A stretch of DNA of 64,000 nt from Solimonas terrae. Its GTDB lineage: Bacteria; Pseudomonadota; Gammaproteobacteria; Nevskiales; Nevskiaceae. This document shows positions 8,860-16,790 of the stretch, one piece after another. Position numbers and translations under genes: made by a program. Below the pieces are notes generated by a model. That model worked only from the letters and a program-made list of their open reading frames with translations, did no database searches and had not been told where the DNA came from. Where the stretch lies: positions 186,001-250,000 of the forward strand of contig NZ_JAAMOW010000007.1 in assembly GCF_011067135.1 (NCBI RefSeq), given 5' to 3'. How positions within the stretch are numbered: position 1 is the first letter of the stretch; each line of letters starts with the position of its first letter.

Positions 8860-9193
8860 CGATAACGATCGCCGGCAGGCAAAGCGCCGCCGGATGGAGA
8901 CAGTCTCGGGAAAGGTCGGCGTCCTGCTCAGGGACGTTTTACAGCTTCGGCAAAGCGTCCCTGAGCAGCATTCGCGCTTGGGACGCTGCCCATCGGACCC
9001 GTCAAACCTCGGGCTAAACAAGTGAGGCGAGATTTAATAGCGAGGACTGGTACCCACCATGCCTAGCGTCGGCAGTATGCCGCCCAATGTCTGCTAATCG
9101 ACAACCGCGTTCATCGAATGCAGGCGCTTAAAAGAGCGAATCGATCACCGCTGGTCCGAAACATTATTGAGCCTTGGCGGCCGAACCGCCCTC
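8860..9193. other. Intergenic stretch between HTH gene and nuclease-like gene
   Basis: These 334 bases contain the inverted repeat at 8924-8968. The remaining part, especially 9030-9190, shows no convincing gene, promoter or repeat. Confidence 0.5.
8924..8968. promoter_or_regulatory. 13-bp perfect inverted repeat upstream of the HTH-repA pair
   Basis: CTGCTCAGGGACG (8924-8936) is exactly repeated inverted as CGTCCCTGAGCAG (8956-8968) with a 19-base spacer. It sits 65-110 bases before the HTH gene start. It could be an operator, an attenuator hairpin or a recombination/replication site. No T-run follows either arm, so it is not an ordinary terminator. Confidence 0.6.
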
Positions 9194-10204
9194 TCAGCGA
9201 TCACCGTTGAGTCGGAAGCCATTGGAGTCGCAATCGTCGTTCCATTGGTCGCCAACTAGCTTGAAAACGTACTCGCACGGATGGCCTGGCTCATCCATCC
9301 AAGTTGAGCAGTCCTTTTCGCGAAACAGTCCCCAAACCTCAGCGGCCCGCTGCCAAGGATGGACGACGATCAACACACCACGGATGAAATCGAACTCCAT
9401 CAGCAGGCCGGCCTTGCCGAACGTGCCCTGGATGCAGGGCTTTCCCTCGAACTCGGGAACGTCGTGAATCAGCATGCCCTGTCGCCCAAACCCAAGCATC
9501 CAGAGATCGCCGGTGACGGGTGTCGGGAACAACGAGTCGTCCCAGTACACCGGCCTCAGCGCCTGTACTTCCGTGAGGCTCGGCGGGATGAGGCTAAGGT
9601 TGATCACCAGAAACGTATTGGGCTGCACGAACTGATCCCGCTTCACGTTGCCCCGCGTCTTCTCCAATAGCGTGTCGATGACGGAAACCAGCCGCGGAAC
9701 CTTGTGTGCCTTGGCCGCATACGGCGCAATTTCTGAAGTCGAGGTCGCCACCCTGGCGCCTGCGGCGCGATGATCCTCGAGGTCAGCTTGCGATTCGAAA
9801 GCGCTTTCGAGCGCAGCATCAATACCGCGATCTCCATCGACAACCGATAACGTTTTTACCTCGAAGTGAATCGGGCCGCGATCAGTGTCCCACTTGAAGT
9901 CCGGGGTCTTGATCTTCGTCTCTGGGATTCTTTCCAGGTGAATGCCTTGGGCGGCGCACAGAGCGAGGAAATGAGCCTCGCCGAGTTTCTGCGCGAATTC
10001 GTTCACCGCGGCAGAGTGCAGCGAAAAATTGGGGGCCGATGCAATCGCAACGAGCTCGTCTATCAACGCAGTTAGCGATGGGCTGCCTGCTTCGGCCGCC
10101 TCGACGTCGTCGATGGCTTGGCGAAGAAACTGGACATAGGCGTTCGGCGCAACGCCGCTAGCATTTTGTTGCGCAGCGATGATCGCCTGAGATAGACGCC
10201 CCAT
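9194..10204 (-). CDS. Hypothetical protein with PD-(D/E)XK-nuclease-like core
   Basis: This protein of 336 residues is not one I recognise. The start at ATG 10204 has a strong GGAGGGG ribosome binding site. A region near residues 103-122 reads KTPDFKW, then nine residues later HFEVKTLS, which matches the D...ExK core of PD-(D/E)XK nucleases (restriction and repair enzymes). The N-terminal hundred residues are helical, and the C-terminal half is beta-rich with many tryptophans. It follows a 233-residue unknown gene by 49 bases on the same strand, so the two probably form a cargo module inserted between element backbone genes. A defence or restriction role is inference. Confidence 0.7.
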   Translation of the reverse strand: MGRLSQAIIAAQQNASGVAPNAYVQFLRQAIDDVEAAEAGSPSLTALIDELVAIASAPNFSLHSAAVNEFAQKLGEAHFLALCAAQGIHLERIPETKIKTPDFKWDTDRGPIHFEVKTLSVVDGDRGIDAALESAFESQADLEDHRAAGARVATSTSEIAPYAAKAHKVPRLVSVIDTLLEKTRGNVKRDQFVQPNTFLVINLSLIPPSLTEVQALRPVYWDDSLFPTPVTGDLWMLGFGRQGMLIHDVPEFEGKPCIQGTFGKAGLLMEFDFIRGVLIVVHPWQRAAEVWGLFREKDCSTWMDEPGHPCEYVFKLVGDQWNDDCDSNGFRLNGDR

Positions 10205-10253
10205 TTCCCCTCCAATCAAAATGGCCCCCGGCAGTAGCCGGGGGCCGCACGCA

Positions 10254-10955
10254 TCAGGCATGCAACGGCTTGCGGTCCGCCGGGAACCTCAGCTCCGGAT
10301 CCACCCAGTCGTCGTTCACACTGCCGCTAGCCGAAATATCGGGATGCCCGAAGCCGGCCTTGCCCGCGACGCGCGGAAGATTCACCGTGACAATCATATC
10401 GATCTGGTCGCCGCAAAATGGACGGTCTTCGTCATTGGACCCGTTGTATGAACCCGTGACTGCGATCTCCACCGCATCGCCGACATTCTGGACTTCGGCA
10501 GACTCGTAGTACGCTTCGTCGAAGTACGCATTCGTCTCGGCCATCACGCCGGACAGACAGTCGGAGATGTAGGGATCCTCTTCGGGCAACAGCACCTCCA
10601 TCACGTACGACTCCAACGAGTCGTAGATCCACGCCTTGCCGGAAAAATGGTGCTGGCTCGCGAGGAATCCAACGAGGGCCTTTGCCAACTCGATGCTATT
10701 GGGAAGATCGGGCAACCCGTTGAGGCAGCTGCGGCGTTGATTCATCAACCGCACGTCAGGCACAAGCACGGCGGCCTCGTCGAGCTGATGCAGCGGGTAA
10801 TCCGATTCCGACAGCAGCGCAGCGTGAGTGTTGTAGCCGAAAAAGGCGGCCACGAGCTCGCGCGCGTGACTTGCCTTCAGCCTGCCGTCAGCAACGGCAT
10901 CGGCCGCGTGAGCGCGGAGAAAATCGGAACAATCCTTGGAAATATCGTGTGGCAT
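10254..10955 (-). CDS. Hypothetical protein, partner of the nuclease-like gene
   Basis: This 233-residue acidic protein has no function I can name. The N-terminal segment KASHARELVAAFFGYNTHAA followed by a region ending in VLVPDVRLMNQRR looks like a small helical domain seen in proteins of proteobacterial mobile elements. The C-terminal half is rich in Asp, Glu and Tyr with predicted strands (EIAVTGSYNGS, DMIVTVNLP). No signal peptide or membrane segment is visible. A palindrome about 35 bases before the start (10987-11013) suggests controlled expression, and the nuclease-like gene follows 49 bases after its stop. Confidence 0.65.
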   Translation of the reverse strand: MPHDISKDCSDFLRAHAADAVADGRLKASHARELVAAFFGYNTHAALLSESDYPLHQLDEAAVLVPDVRLMNQRRSCLNGLPDLPNSIELAKALVGFLASQHHFSGKAWIYDSLESYVMEVLLPEEDPYISDCLSGVMAETNAYFDEAYYESAEVQNVGDAVEIAVTGSYNGSNDEDRPFCGDQIDMIVTVNLPRVAGKAGFGHPDISASGSVNDDWVDPELRFPADRKPLHA

Positions 10956-11359
10956 TGAAGTAGCTCCATAAAAGGCTGGACTTGGTAGTAGTTGAAAGCG
11001 CTTAAGAACTACTTACGCCAGCGAATTACAGAGATGCCAACGAACGAGTAGCCAAACCACCGCATCGTCTTTTTGGCCGCTTCCAGCCATGGCATTCGAC
11101 TCCGCGGTTAGCATACCACCGCGAAGTGCCGAAGCGATATTCGCCACCTGTAAATAGATGCAGGCGCAGATGCGGCCTCTATTCAGCCCTGCATCGACTC
11201 GGCGGTCAGTTCGGGCGGGTGACGTTCGCTATGCCAATATCAGCCGCTCAGACGAATCAGCTGGTGAACTGCAGTTGGCACAACCGCTCTTAGCCGACGA
11301 ATCCGGCTCCTATGGTTAGATGGCATGTAAATGGATTGGTGACGATATCGAACTTTTGG
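10956..11359. other. Intergenic stretch with palindrome, otherwise featureless
   Basis: Apart from the palindrome at 10987-11013, I see no gene or clear signal in these 404 bases. It separates the cargo pair from the DUF2285 gene and may contain the insertion border of the cargo. Confidence 0.5.
10987..11013. promoter_or_regulatory. Operator-like palindrome upstream of the 233-residue gene
   Basis: AGTAGTT (10987-10993) pairs with AACTACT (11007-11013) across a 13-base spacer that contains the self-complementary AAGCGCTT. It is centred about 45 bases before the ATG at 10955, where a repressor site would be expected. Confidence 0.5.
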
Positions 11360-12121
11360 TCACCGGCCCCCACACAGTAGCTGCCGATACCCGCCCTGCA
11401 TGAAACGCTGTCCGCGCCGAACCAACCGGCGCACATGGGCACGCAGTTCGCTATCGCCATGCCAGCGTTCTGCAACCGCCTCCTGGCCGAACAATACTTC
11501 GGCCAACTCTCGCTGCGAGGCGCCAGCCTGCGTGCCATCGAGTGCCTGCATTGTGAGCAAGTGAAGTAGCGAAGCCCTGCCCGGCCGGTTCGAAGCAATT
11601 GCAGTGCGGCGTCCCGCAGCAGTGGCATCGAGCACCGCCAACTCGGGCCCGGTAGTGCGCAAGCGCTCGTTGAGCCGAGAGCCGGCGCGCACCGCATAGG
11701 CGTAGGCCATGCCGTCCGCCAACATCGGCGACAAAGCCAAACGCAGCGTGCGATCAACCAGCTGGCAGCTCAGCACTAAGCGCCGGCCGTCATGAAGTAG
11801 ACGCTTGCGACCGGGAATGCTCCAGAGCCGGAACGGTGGTGCCGCATGCGGTGGATCGTCATCAGGCCGCACGAGTACCAGCCGATCCGGATCGGGCGTC
11901 CAGTCCGGCTGCGCGTCCCGCGCATCGCGGCCAGGATCTTCGAGCAGGCGCAGGCCCCACCGCAGCGCGTGCCGTTCGTGCGGTCGGCGGCGATACCGCT
12001 GCCAGTCACATCGGTAGCCAGGATGTCGACGCAGGTATTCCCACGCCAGCGCCGGACCGTCCAGATGAAACACATACAGATAGGCGGCAACGGGATGCCA
12101 GCCGATCGCCGGAGCCCTCAT
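11360..12121 (-). CDS. DUF6499/DUF2285 domain transcriptional-regulator-like protein
   Basis: This 253-residue protein is common in Tn4371-like ICEs. The N-terminal domain has the hallmark AAYLYVFHLDGPALAWEYLR, then YRCDW (DUF6499, annotated as a transcriptional regulator domain). The C-terminal segment QRELAEVLFG...WHGDSELRAHVRRLVRRG...MQGGYRQLL is DUF2285, a putative DNA-binding domain. The start at ATG 12121 places the first domain at the terminus, whereas upstream in-frame codons do not match the family. Its target is unknown; regulation of element genes is a reasonable guess. Confidence 0.85.
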   Translation of the reverse strand: MRAPAIGWHPVAAYLYVFHLDGPALAWEYLRRHPGYRCDWQRYRRRPHERHALRWGLRLLEDPGRDARDAQPDWTPDPDRLVLVRPDDDPPHAAPPFRLWSIPGRKRLLHDGRRLVLSCQLVDRTLRLALSPMLADGMAYAYAVRAGSRLNERLRTTGPELAVLDATAAGRRTAIASNRPGRASLLHLLTMQALDGTQAGASQRELAEVLFGQEAVAERWHGDSELRAHVRRLVRRGQRFMQGGYRQLLCGGR

Positions 12122-12459
12122 GGCGCAATCTCCTGTCGGGGGCCAGGAATTGGTTGCCACTGGAAACGCCGGCAGCGTCAGCACACCAGCGTTCGGATGT
12201 GACGGAGTCAATCCAATCGCTAAAGAACGGAAATTGTTGTCGCGGCAAGCGCGTTGAATCAGTGCACAGTTGCAGCGTGATTACGCGCAGGATGGCGCAA
12301 CGTGCCGGGTGGGTTCTTGCCAATCGCGTCCTGGCGCATGCCATCGAGATCAGACGAGACCACTGTTGCGATATGCGTCCGCTTCCAGACCGGAGAAGAG
12401 CAACCAACCTCAAGCTGCAGGCGCATGAACCGCCAGCGGCGGTCGCCGTCCGTTTCCGA
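12122..12459. other. Intergenic stretch, nothing recognised
   Basis: These 338 bases lie between two minus-strand element genes. I see no convincing coding frame, repeat or terminator; a promoter for the DUF2285 gene is expected here but not clear by eye. Confidence 0.4.
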
Positions 12460-12807
12460 TCAGTCGTTGATCGAACCTTCGGCCTGCGCGAGCCGCAGAT
12501 ATTCCGACAGCGTGCGCCGCGGCTTGAAATACAGATCGCGCTCGACCGGCTGGTCCAGCGGACCGTGAATCGTGCACAGCTCCGACAGTCGCACGTGCCC
12601 GAGTTCCGGCATTCCCAAACCCAGATCGCGCAGCCCAAACGCGGTGTCGCCGTCGCGAGGGTCGATTTCGGTCAAAAGCCAGGTTGCGTGCGCATCGGGC
12701 GTGAACAGTCGCACGACCGGCAGTAGGTCGATCTCCTGACCCTGGGCATGGGCGACGCCGTTGGCGAGTAGCTGCGCTCGCTGTTCGTCGGTGATGAGCA
12801 TCTTCAT
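12460..12807 (-). CDS. DUF2958 domain-containing protein
   Basis: This 115-residue protein is of the DUF2958 family, frequent on plasmids and ICEs next to single-strand-binding and anti-restriction genes. The full family pattern is present: LLANG, then PVVRLFTPDAHATWLLTEI, GDTAFGLRDLGLGMPELGHV, and LYFKPRRTLSEYL. The chosen start is MKMLITDEQ at 12807; a second ATG two codons later is possible. The biochemical role is not established. It diverges from an XRE regulator across 308 bases. Confidence 0.87.
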   Translation of the reverse strand: MKMLITDEQRAQLLANGVAHAQGQEIDLLPVVRLFTPDAHATWLLTEIDPRDGDTAFGLRDLGLGMPELGHVRLSELCTIHGPLDQPVERDLYFKPRRTLSEYLRLAQAEGSIND

Positions 12808-13115
12808 CGTCGCCTCCCTGACGGTTTCACTCAAGGCGAAGCGACAGCGGCACGCTTCTACGCCGACGCGCAAAGCCGACAATGCGCGGATACGCCATGA
12901 CGCCGATCCTCAAAGGTGGATTTGCACCAATGCGGAAATCCGCAGAAGCGCAATCCCGAAATGCAACGGAAGCACGGAAACACGGAAACGGATTGCCGCT
13001 TCTGGCCGAAAACCCATTCAACGTCGCTTGAACCTGCGCAACGCCGTCTCGACCATTTGTTCTGTAGTTTAATTTAACGTGGTTTTGATTGTGGCGACGA
13101 TCGACGCTCTTGTCC
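12808..13115. other. Divergent intergenic region with tandem octamers
   Basis: These 308 bases separate the DUF2958 gene from the XRE gene. Three tandem copies of the octamer ACGGAARC occupy 12966-12989. An AT-rich tract at about 13060-13085 (with TTTAATTTAACG) is a probable promoter zone for the XRE gene. No gene is evident. Confidence 0.5.
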
Positions 13116-13424
13116 ATGCAGAAGCGCGCGATCCAGCGAGGCCGGCCCAAAGGAACCACCACGTACGAAGTGGCGCCCGCGCTTGCCTTCGGTGCCGCGG
13201 TGCGCGCCGCCAGAACGGACCAGGGCATCGCTCAGGAAGGCCTGGCGCACCGCGCCGGCATCGAGCGCTCGCACATGGGCAAGATCGAGCGCGGCGAGCA
13301 TCTGCCGAATCTGGCGCTCGTGCTGCGGATCGCACGGGCGCTGGGTATCAGCTCAGCGTTGCTGATGCAGGACACCGAAGCCCGCCTGCCGAAGCGCTGG
13401 CACAAACCACCCGCGGACGGCTGA
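13116..13424 (+). CDS. XRE-family helix-turn-helix regulator
   Basis: This 102-residue regulator contains one complete HTH_3 domain at about 27-82, with AVRAARTDQGIAQEGLAHRA and IERSHMGKIERGEHLPNL covering the helix-turn-helix. The N-terminus (RGRPKGTTTYE) is basic. Such regulators control the transfer and maintenance genes of ICEs and often repress themselves. The start at ATG 13116 follows an AT-rich upstream tract. The next gene, an EEP-family enzyme, lies 79 bases downstream on the same strand. Confidence 0.88.
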   Translation: MQKRAIQRGRPKGTTTYEVAPALAFGAAVRAARTDQGIAQEGLAHRAGIERSHMGKIERGEHLPNLALVLRIARALGISSALLMQDTEARLPKRWHKPPADG

Positions 13425-13503
13425 CTGAGAAGCACGTCATATTTCCGACGCGAGGACGGGTCTAGCATCCTGACCAGGCAGAGGGAAACGTCGGGGGTGC
13501 GTC

Positions 13504-14544
13504 ATGCCGTACTACGCCGGACTCAAGCAGATCAAGGACGCCAAGGTCCGTGAGCGCACGATCGACGGACTGCAGCGCCTGCGACCGGCATTGTCCACTG
13601 CCCTGCCCGCACGCACTGCAACCGACACGCTGCTGCTGGCGACCTGGAACATCCGCGAGTTTGACTCGGGCAAGTACGGCTACCGTGGCGACGAGTGCTA
13701 CTACTACATCGCCGAGATTCTCAGCCGCTTCGACCTGATCGCGATCCAGGAAGTGCGCGACGGCCTATATCCGCTGCAACGGTTGCAGCGCCTGCTCGGC
13801 AGTTGGTGGGATTTCATCGTCACCGACGTCACGCTCGGCACGTCCGGCAACTCCGAGCGCATGGCCTACCTGTTTGATCGCCGCAAGGTGAACTTCACGG
13901 GCCTCGCGGCCGAGTTGGTGTTGCCGAAAGACAATGGCGCCAAGACCGAACCGGTGCAGATGGCGCGCTCGCCATACGTCGCGGGCTTTCGCGCCGGCTG
14001 GGCGTATCTGACGCTGGTGACGGTGCACATCTACTACGGCACCGGCGTCGCTGTCGATCCGCGGCGCCTGGCCGAGATCACGGCTTTCAGCAAAACCGTG
14101 GCCAAGAACGCCGGCAAGCTGTCGAGCGCGCCGCAGTACGAGCCCGGTCAGCCGCCGACGCTGGACAACCTGATCATGCTCGGCGACTTCAACATCTTCA
14201 ATCGCAAGGACGTGACGATGGAGGCGATCACCAGCGCCGGCTTCCTCGTCCCCGATGAGCTGCAGGGCGTGCCCGGTTCCAACGTCGACAAGAACAAGCA
14301 CTACGACCAGATCGCCTACCTCAAGCGCCTGACGCACCTGAAGCCGACCGGCAAGGCCGGTGTGTTCGACTACTACGAGCACGTCTACCGGTTCGCGGAC
14401 GAAGCCGAATACGCGAAGGAACGCGAGAGCAAGCCCGGCCGCAGTTTCAAGGACTGGCGCACCTATCGCATGAGTGATCATCTGCCGATGTGGATCGAGT
14501 TCGGGATCGACGACGGCGACGCCTATCTCGATTCTCTGAGCTGA
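13504..14544 (+). CDS. Endonuclease/exonuclease/phosphatase family protein
   Basis: This 346-residue enzyme has the EEP fold (DNase I, exonuclease III, inositol phosphatases). Visible motifs are LLLATWNIREFDS (Asn), LIAIQEVRDG (catalytic Glu), MLGDFNIFN (Asp/Asn) and MSDHLPMW (Asp-His pair), in the right order and spacing. There is no signal peptide. The ATG has a GAGGG element upstream. Homologues are carried on proteobacterial mobile elements, where a role in DNA transfer or phage defence has not been shown to my knowledge. Its substrate, nucleic acid or phospho-compound, cannot be decided from sequence. Confidence 0.88.
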   Translation: MPYYAGLKQIKDAKVRERTIDGLQRLRPALSTALPARTATDTLLLATWNIREFDSGKYGYRGDECYYYIAEILSRFDLIAIQEVRDGLYPLQRLQRLLGSWWDFIVTDVTLGTSGNSERMAYLFDRRKVNFTGLAAELVLPKDNGAKTEPVQMARSPYVAGFRAGWAYLTLVTVHIYYGTGVAVDPRRLAEITAFSKTVAKNAGKLSSAPQYEPGQPPTLDNLIMLGDFNIFNRKDVTMEAITSAGFLVPDELQGVPGSNVDKNKHYDQIAYLKRLTHLKPTGKAGVFDYYEHVYRFADEAEYAKERESKPGRSFKDWRTYRMSDHLPMWIEFGIDDGDAYLDSLS

Positions 14545-14553
14545 AAAAGAAGA

Positions 14554-14575
14554 GCGCCCCGCCGCAGCGGGGCGC
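14554..14575 (-). terminator. Rho-independent terminator of the DUF736 gene
   Basis: GCGCCCCGC (14554-14562) and GCGGGGCGC (14567-14575) form a perfect nine-base stem with a four-base loop. Read on the minus strand it is followed by a T-rich tract (TCTTCTTTTT), so it terminates the DUF736 transcript. It lies between two convergent genes and may also slow plus-strand transcription. Confidence 0.85.
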
Positions 14576-14589
14576 CAAGGCTGCGAGCG

Positions 14590-14898
14590 TCAGTCGCTCT
14601 TGCTGCGCGTCCAGATCAGCGTGTGTGCGCCGTCCTCGTCTTCGACCAGGCGGGCGTAGATCGTCGCCGGAAACGACGGGTCGTCGAGCGTCACCGACAG
14701 ATAGGGCCGGTCGGCCTGACTGACTTTCTTCCACGCCGCGCCGATGTCGTAGCTGCCAGCCGCCTGGATGCGATAGTCGGGGCCGTTCTCGCTGCTCTTG
14801 TCGTTGGGGACGATCTTGACCTTGACGTTCAGTGTCAGCGTGCGGACGGTGCCGGCGTAGCCGTTGCCCTGTGCGGTAAAGGTGCCGATGTTAGCCAT
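14590..14898 (-). CDS. DUF736 domain-containing protein
   Basis: This 102-residue protein belongs to DUF736, a small family almost confined to proteobacterial plasmids and ICEs. Characteristic pieces are MANIGTFTAQGNGYAGTVRT, VKIVP, GPDYRIQA, IGAAWKK and YLSVTLDDPSFPATIYARL. The function is unknown. The ATG has AAAGGAG seven bases upstream, and a strong terminator follows. A 610-base apparently noncoding stretch precedes it, which is long for such a compact element. Confidence 0.93.
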   Translation of the reverse strand: MANIGTFTAQGNGYAGTVRTLTLNVKVKIVPNDKSSENGPDYRIQAAGSYDIGAAWKKVSQADRPYLSVTLDDPSFPATIYARLVEDEDGAHTLIWTRSKSD

Positions 14899-15508
14899 GG
14901 TGTTACTCCTTTCATGCTTGCAAGGTCGCCCTTTGCGGCCTTGTCGTGATCCGCAGGGGGGAGGGTCGGGCTGGCTGCATCGCTTGCGACCGCAACAGCG
15001 TGGAGGACCGGGAGAACTGGAGAATTTGTGCGGCGAGGAGGCGCGCAGCGCCGGGGAAATTGTTCGGGTCGGACGGTTGCAGCGCCAAAGCCCGAGGCGC
15101 AGCCGATCCCTCGCCAGGATTCACGACCCGCCAAGGCCGTACCGGGCGAACCTTGCTGAAAGGCGTCATGACGGAATCGGCATCCCGCACGAGGACTCCG
15201 CCAGCTCCGTGCTGACACCGCCAGGTCTCGTCTGCCAACGACGGCGTCCCCCTGCAGCCCGGACAGCAGCAAGACCGACACACGGCGTGGAATCGTCATG
15301 AGCTCTCCGATCGGCCCATCGGTGCACCACCCCTTCGGGATGAGTGAAACAGCCGCTGCCAGCGTCGTGGATGGGGCCGCCCCAAGCAACTCAGCGCAGC
15401 GAACAGCAGCGCAGCCAGGCGTCTGATGCCATGGCGAAGACTTGAGAGACTGGCAATGCGCTCAGTCACCTGGCAGGGAAGACGAAAAGGGGGCTTGCGC
15501 CCCCTTCC
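14899..15508. other. 610-base noncoding stretch between RadC and DUF736 genes
   Basis: No reading frame here looks like a real protein; the minus-strand frames are low-complexity and Arg/Ser/Pro rich. The stretch precedes the DUF736 gene and may be a long leader, a decayed gene or a structured RNA. No clear terminator or repeat was found by eye. Confidence 0.45.
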
Positions 15509-16021
15509 CTACAAGATGCCCCGCTCGGCGAAGGAGACGACACTGTCGCCGGCGACGACCAGGTGGTCCAGTACGCGCACCTCGACGAGCGCCAGTGCCG
15601 TCTTGAGCCGCTCCGTCAATGCGCGATCCGCTGCGCTCGGCTCCGCGACGCCCGACGGATGGTTGTGGCAGAAAATGGTCGCCGCCGCATTGCGTGCCAG
15701 CGCCTCCTTGACGACTTCCCGCGGATACACCGCCGCCCCGTCGATCGTGCCCCGGAACAGCTCCAGCACTTCGATCAGCCGATGCTGCGCATCAAGCATC
15801 ACCGAGACGAAAACTTCATGCTCGCGTGTTCCCAGCATCAAGCTCAGGTAATCGCGGGCGACCTGGGGCGAACTAAATGTGGTTCCACGCCTCACACGGC
15901 GGGCCAGCACCTGGCGGGCTCGCTGCAAGACCTCGTCGGCGGTCGCCGTACGGTATTCGCCGCAGGCGTCGCGAACGAACAGGTCGGTGGATGCGTCACG
16001 CGAGAAATTGAGATGCGACAT
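15509..16021 (-). CDS. radC: RadC/JAB-domain protein of mobile-element type
   Basis: This 170-residue protein is the JAB/MPN metalloprotease-like RadC domain without the N-terminal helix-hairpin-helix part of chromosomal RadC. The metal motif is intact: Glu69 in GTREHEV, CHNHPSG at 118-124 and Asp132 downstream. Such short RadC proteins are a usual component of ICEs, though no DNA-repair role has been confirmed for RadC. The start MSHLNFSRD at 16021 has GGAG six bases upstream; an ATG four codons earlier is also possible. Confidence 0.9.
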   Translation of the reverse strand: MSHLNFSRDASTDLFVRDACGEYRTATADEVLQRARQVLARRVRRGTTFSSPQVARDYLSLMLGTREHEVFVSVMLDAQHRLIEVLELFRGTIDGAAVYPREVVKEALARNAAATIFCHNHPSGVAEPSAADRALTERLKTALALVEVRVLDHLVVAGDSVVSFAERGIL

Positions 16022-16325
16022 GTCGAGCTCCAATGGTCTCGGGCGGATTGCCCTGGACCGGAGCCCTCACGCCGCAGCGCAGCCGTCACAGACTCGCCGC
16101 AGGCGACTCGGCGAGTAGAGGAGCGAAAGCGAGCAACGCAGCGTCTTGACGGCGAGAACGACGTGATACGGTGAAATGGACAGGCAAAGCCGCCCACTCC
16201 GCAGTCCCGGCAAGCGGAGCGCGCAGGCCGTGGAGGCATCCGCAGGCGTCAGCAACTGTCTTGAATGTCAAGCCCTCGGCTCGATAAGCGTTTCATTGCA
16301 GCCTCGCCTTGACACATGGTTCTAT
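16022..16325. other. Intergenic stretch between RadC and Rrf2 genes
   Basis: These 304 bases separate divergent genes. A TTGACA at 16309-16314 is a probable -35 element for the Rrf2 operon. A small hairpin (ACTCGCCG / CGGCGAGT) lies at about 16090-16117. No gene is supported. Confidence 0.45.
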
Positions 16326-16346
16326 ATGTAACATCATTAGTTACAT
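16326..16346 (+). promoter_or_regulatory. Palindromic operator overlapping the Rrf2 start codon
   Basis: ATGTAAC (16326-16332) and GTTACAT (16340-16346) are perfect inverted repeats with a seven-base spacer; the last base pair of the palindrome covers the first two bases of the Rrf2 ATG. This size and symmetry suit a dimeric Rrf2 repressor, so autorepression is likely. Confidence 0.65.
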
Positions 16347-16788
16347 GAAACGCGACAGCCGCCTGTCGTCCGTCTTGCATGCGCTGCTGCACATGGCCGA
16401 GCAGGAGGGGCCCGTCACCTCGGACGCCCTGGCGCAATGCCTGGGCACCAACCCAGTCGTCGTCCGGCGCACCATGGCGTATCTGCGGGAAGCGGGCATC
16501 GTGACTTCGGATCGAGGCCACGCGGGTGGATGGCGCTTCCATGCCGACTTGGGCTCCGTCACCCTGCGCCAGTTGCACGAAGCGCTGGGCGAGCCGGCCA
16601 TGTTCGCCATCGGCAACCGCAACGAGGCACCGGAGTGCCTGGTCGAGCAGGCGGTGAATGCCGCGCTCGAAGATACCTTTGCCGAGGCCGAGGCGCTGCT
16701 GCTGAAGCGGTTTTCGGAGATCACCCTCGCCGATCTGGCCGCAGACTTTGCGCGCCGACATGCGGCAGTGCGACGCAAAAGGAGTTGA
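16345..16788 (+). CDS. Rrf2-family transcriptional regulator
   Basis: This 147-residue winged-helix regulator opens with MKRDSRLSSVLHALLHMAEQ and has the Rrf2 core TSDALAQCLGTNPVVVRRTM followed by GGWRF. There are only two cysteines (in AQCLG and PECLV) and no three-cysteine cluster motif, so it is probably not an Fe-S sensor like IscR or NsrR; it resembles redox or ligand-responsive YwnA-type members. It heads an operon with a flavoprotein two bases downstream and a methyltransferase overlapping that. A palindrome across its start suggests self-repression. Confidence 0.9.
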   Translation: MKRDSRLSSVLHALLHMAEQEGPVTSDALAQCLGTNPVVVRRTMAYLREAGIVTSDRGHAGGWRFHADLGSVTLRQLHEALGEPAMFAIGNRNEAPECLVEQAVNAALEDTFAEAEALLLKRFSEITLADLAADFARRHAAVRRKRS

Positions 16789-16790
16789 CC

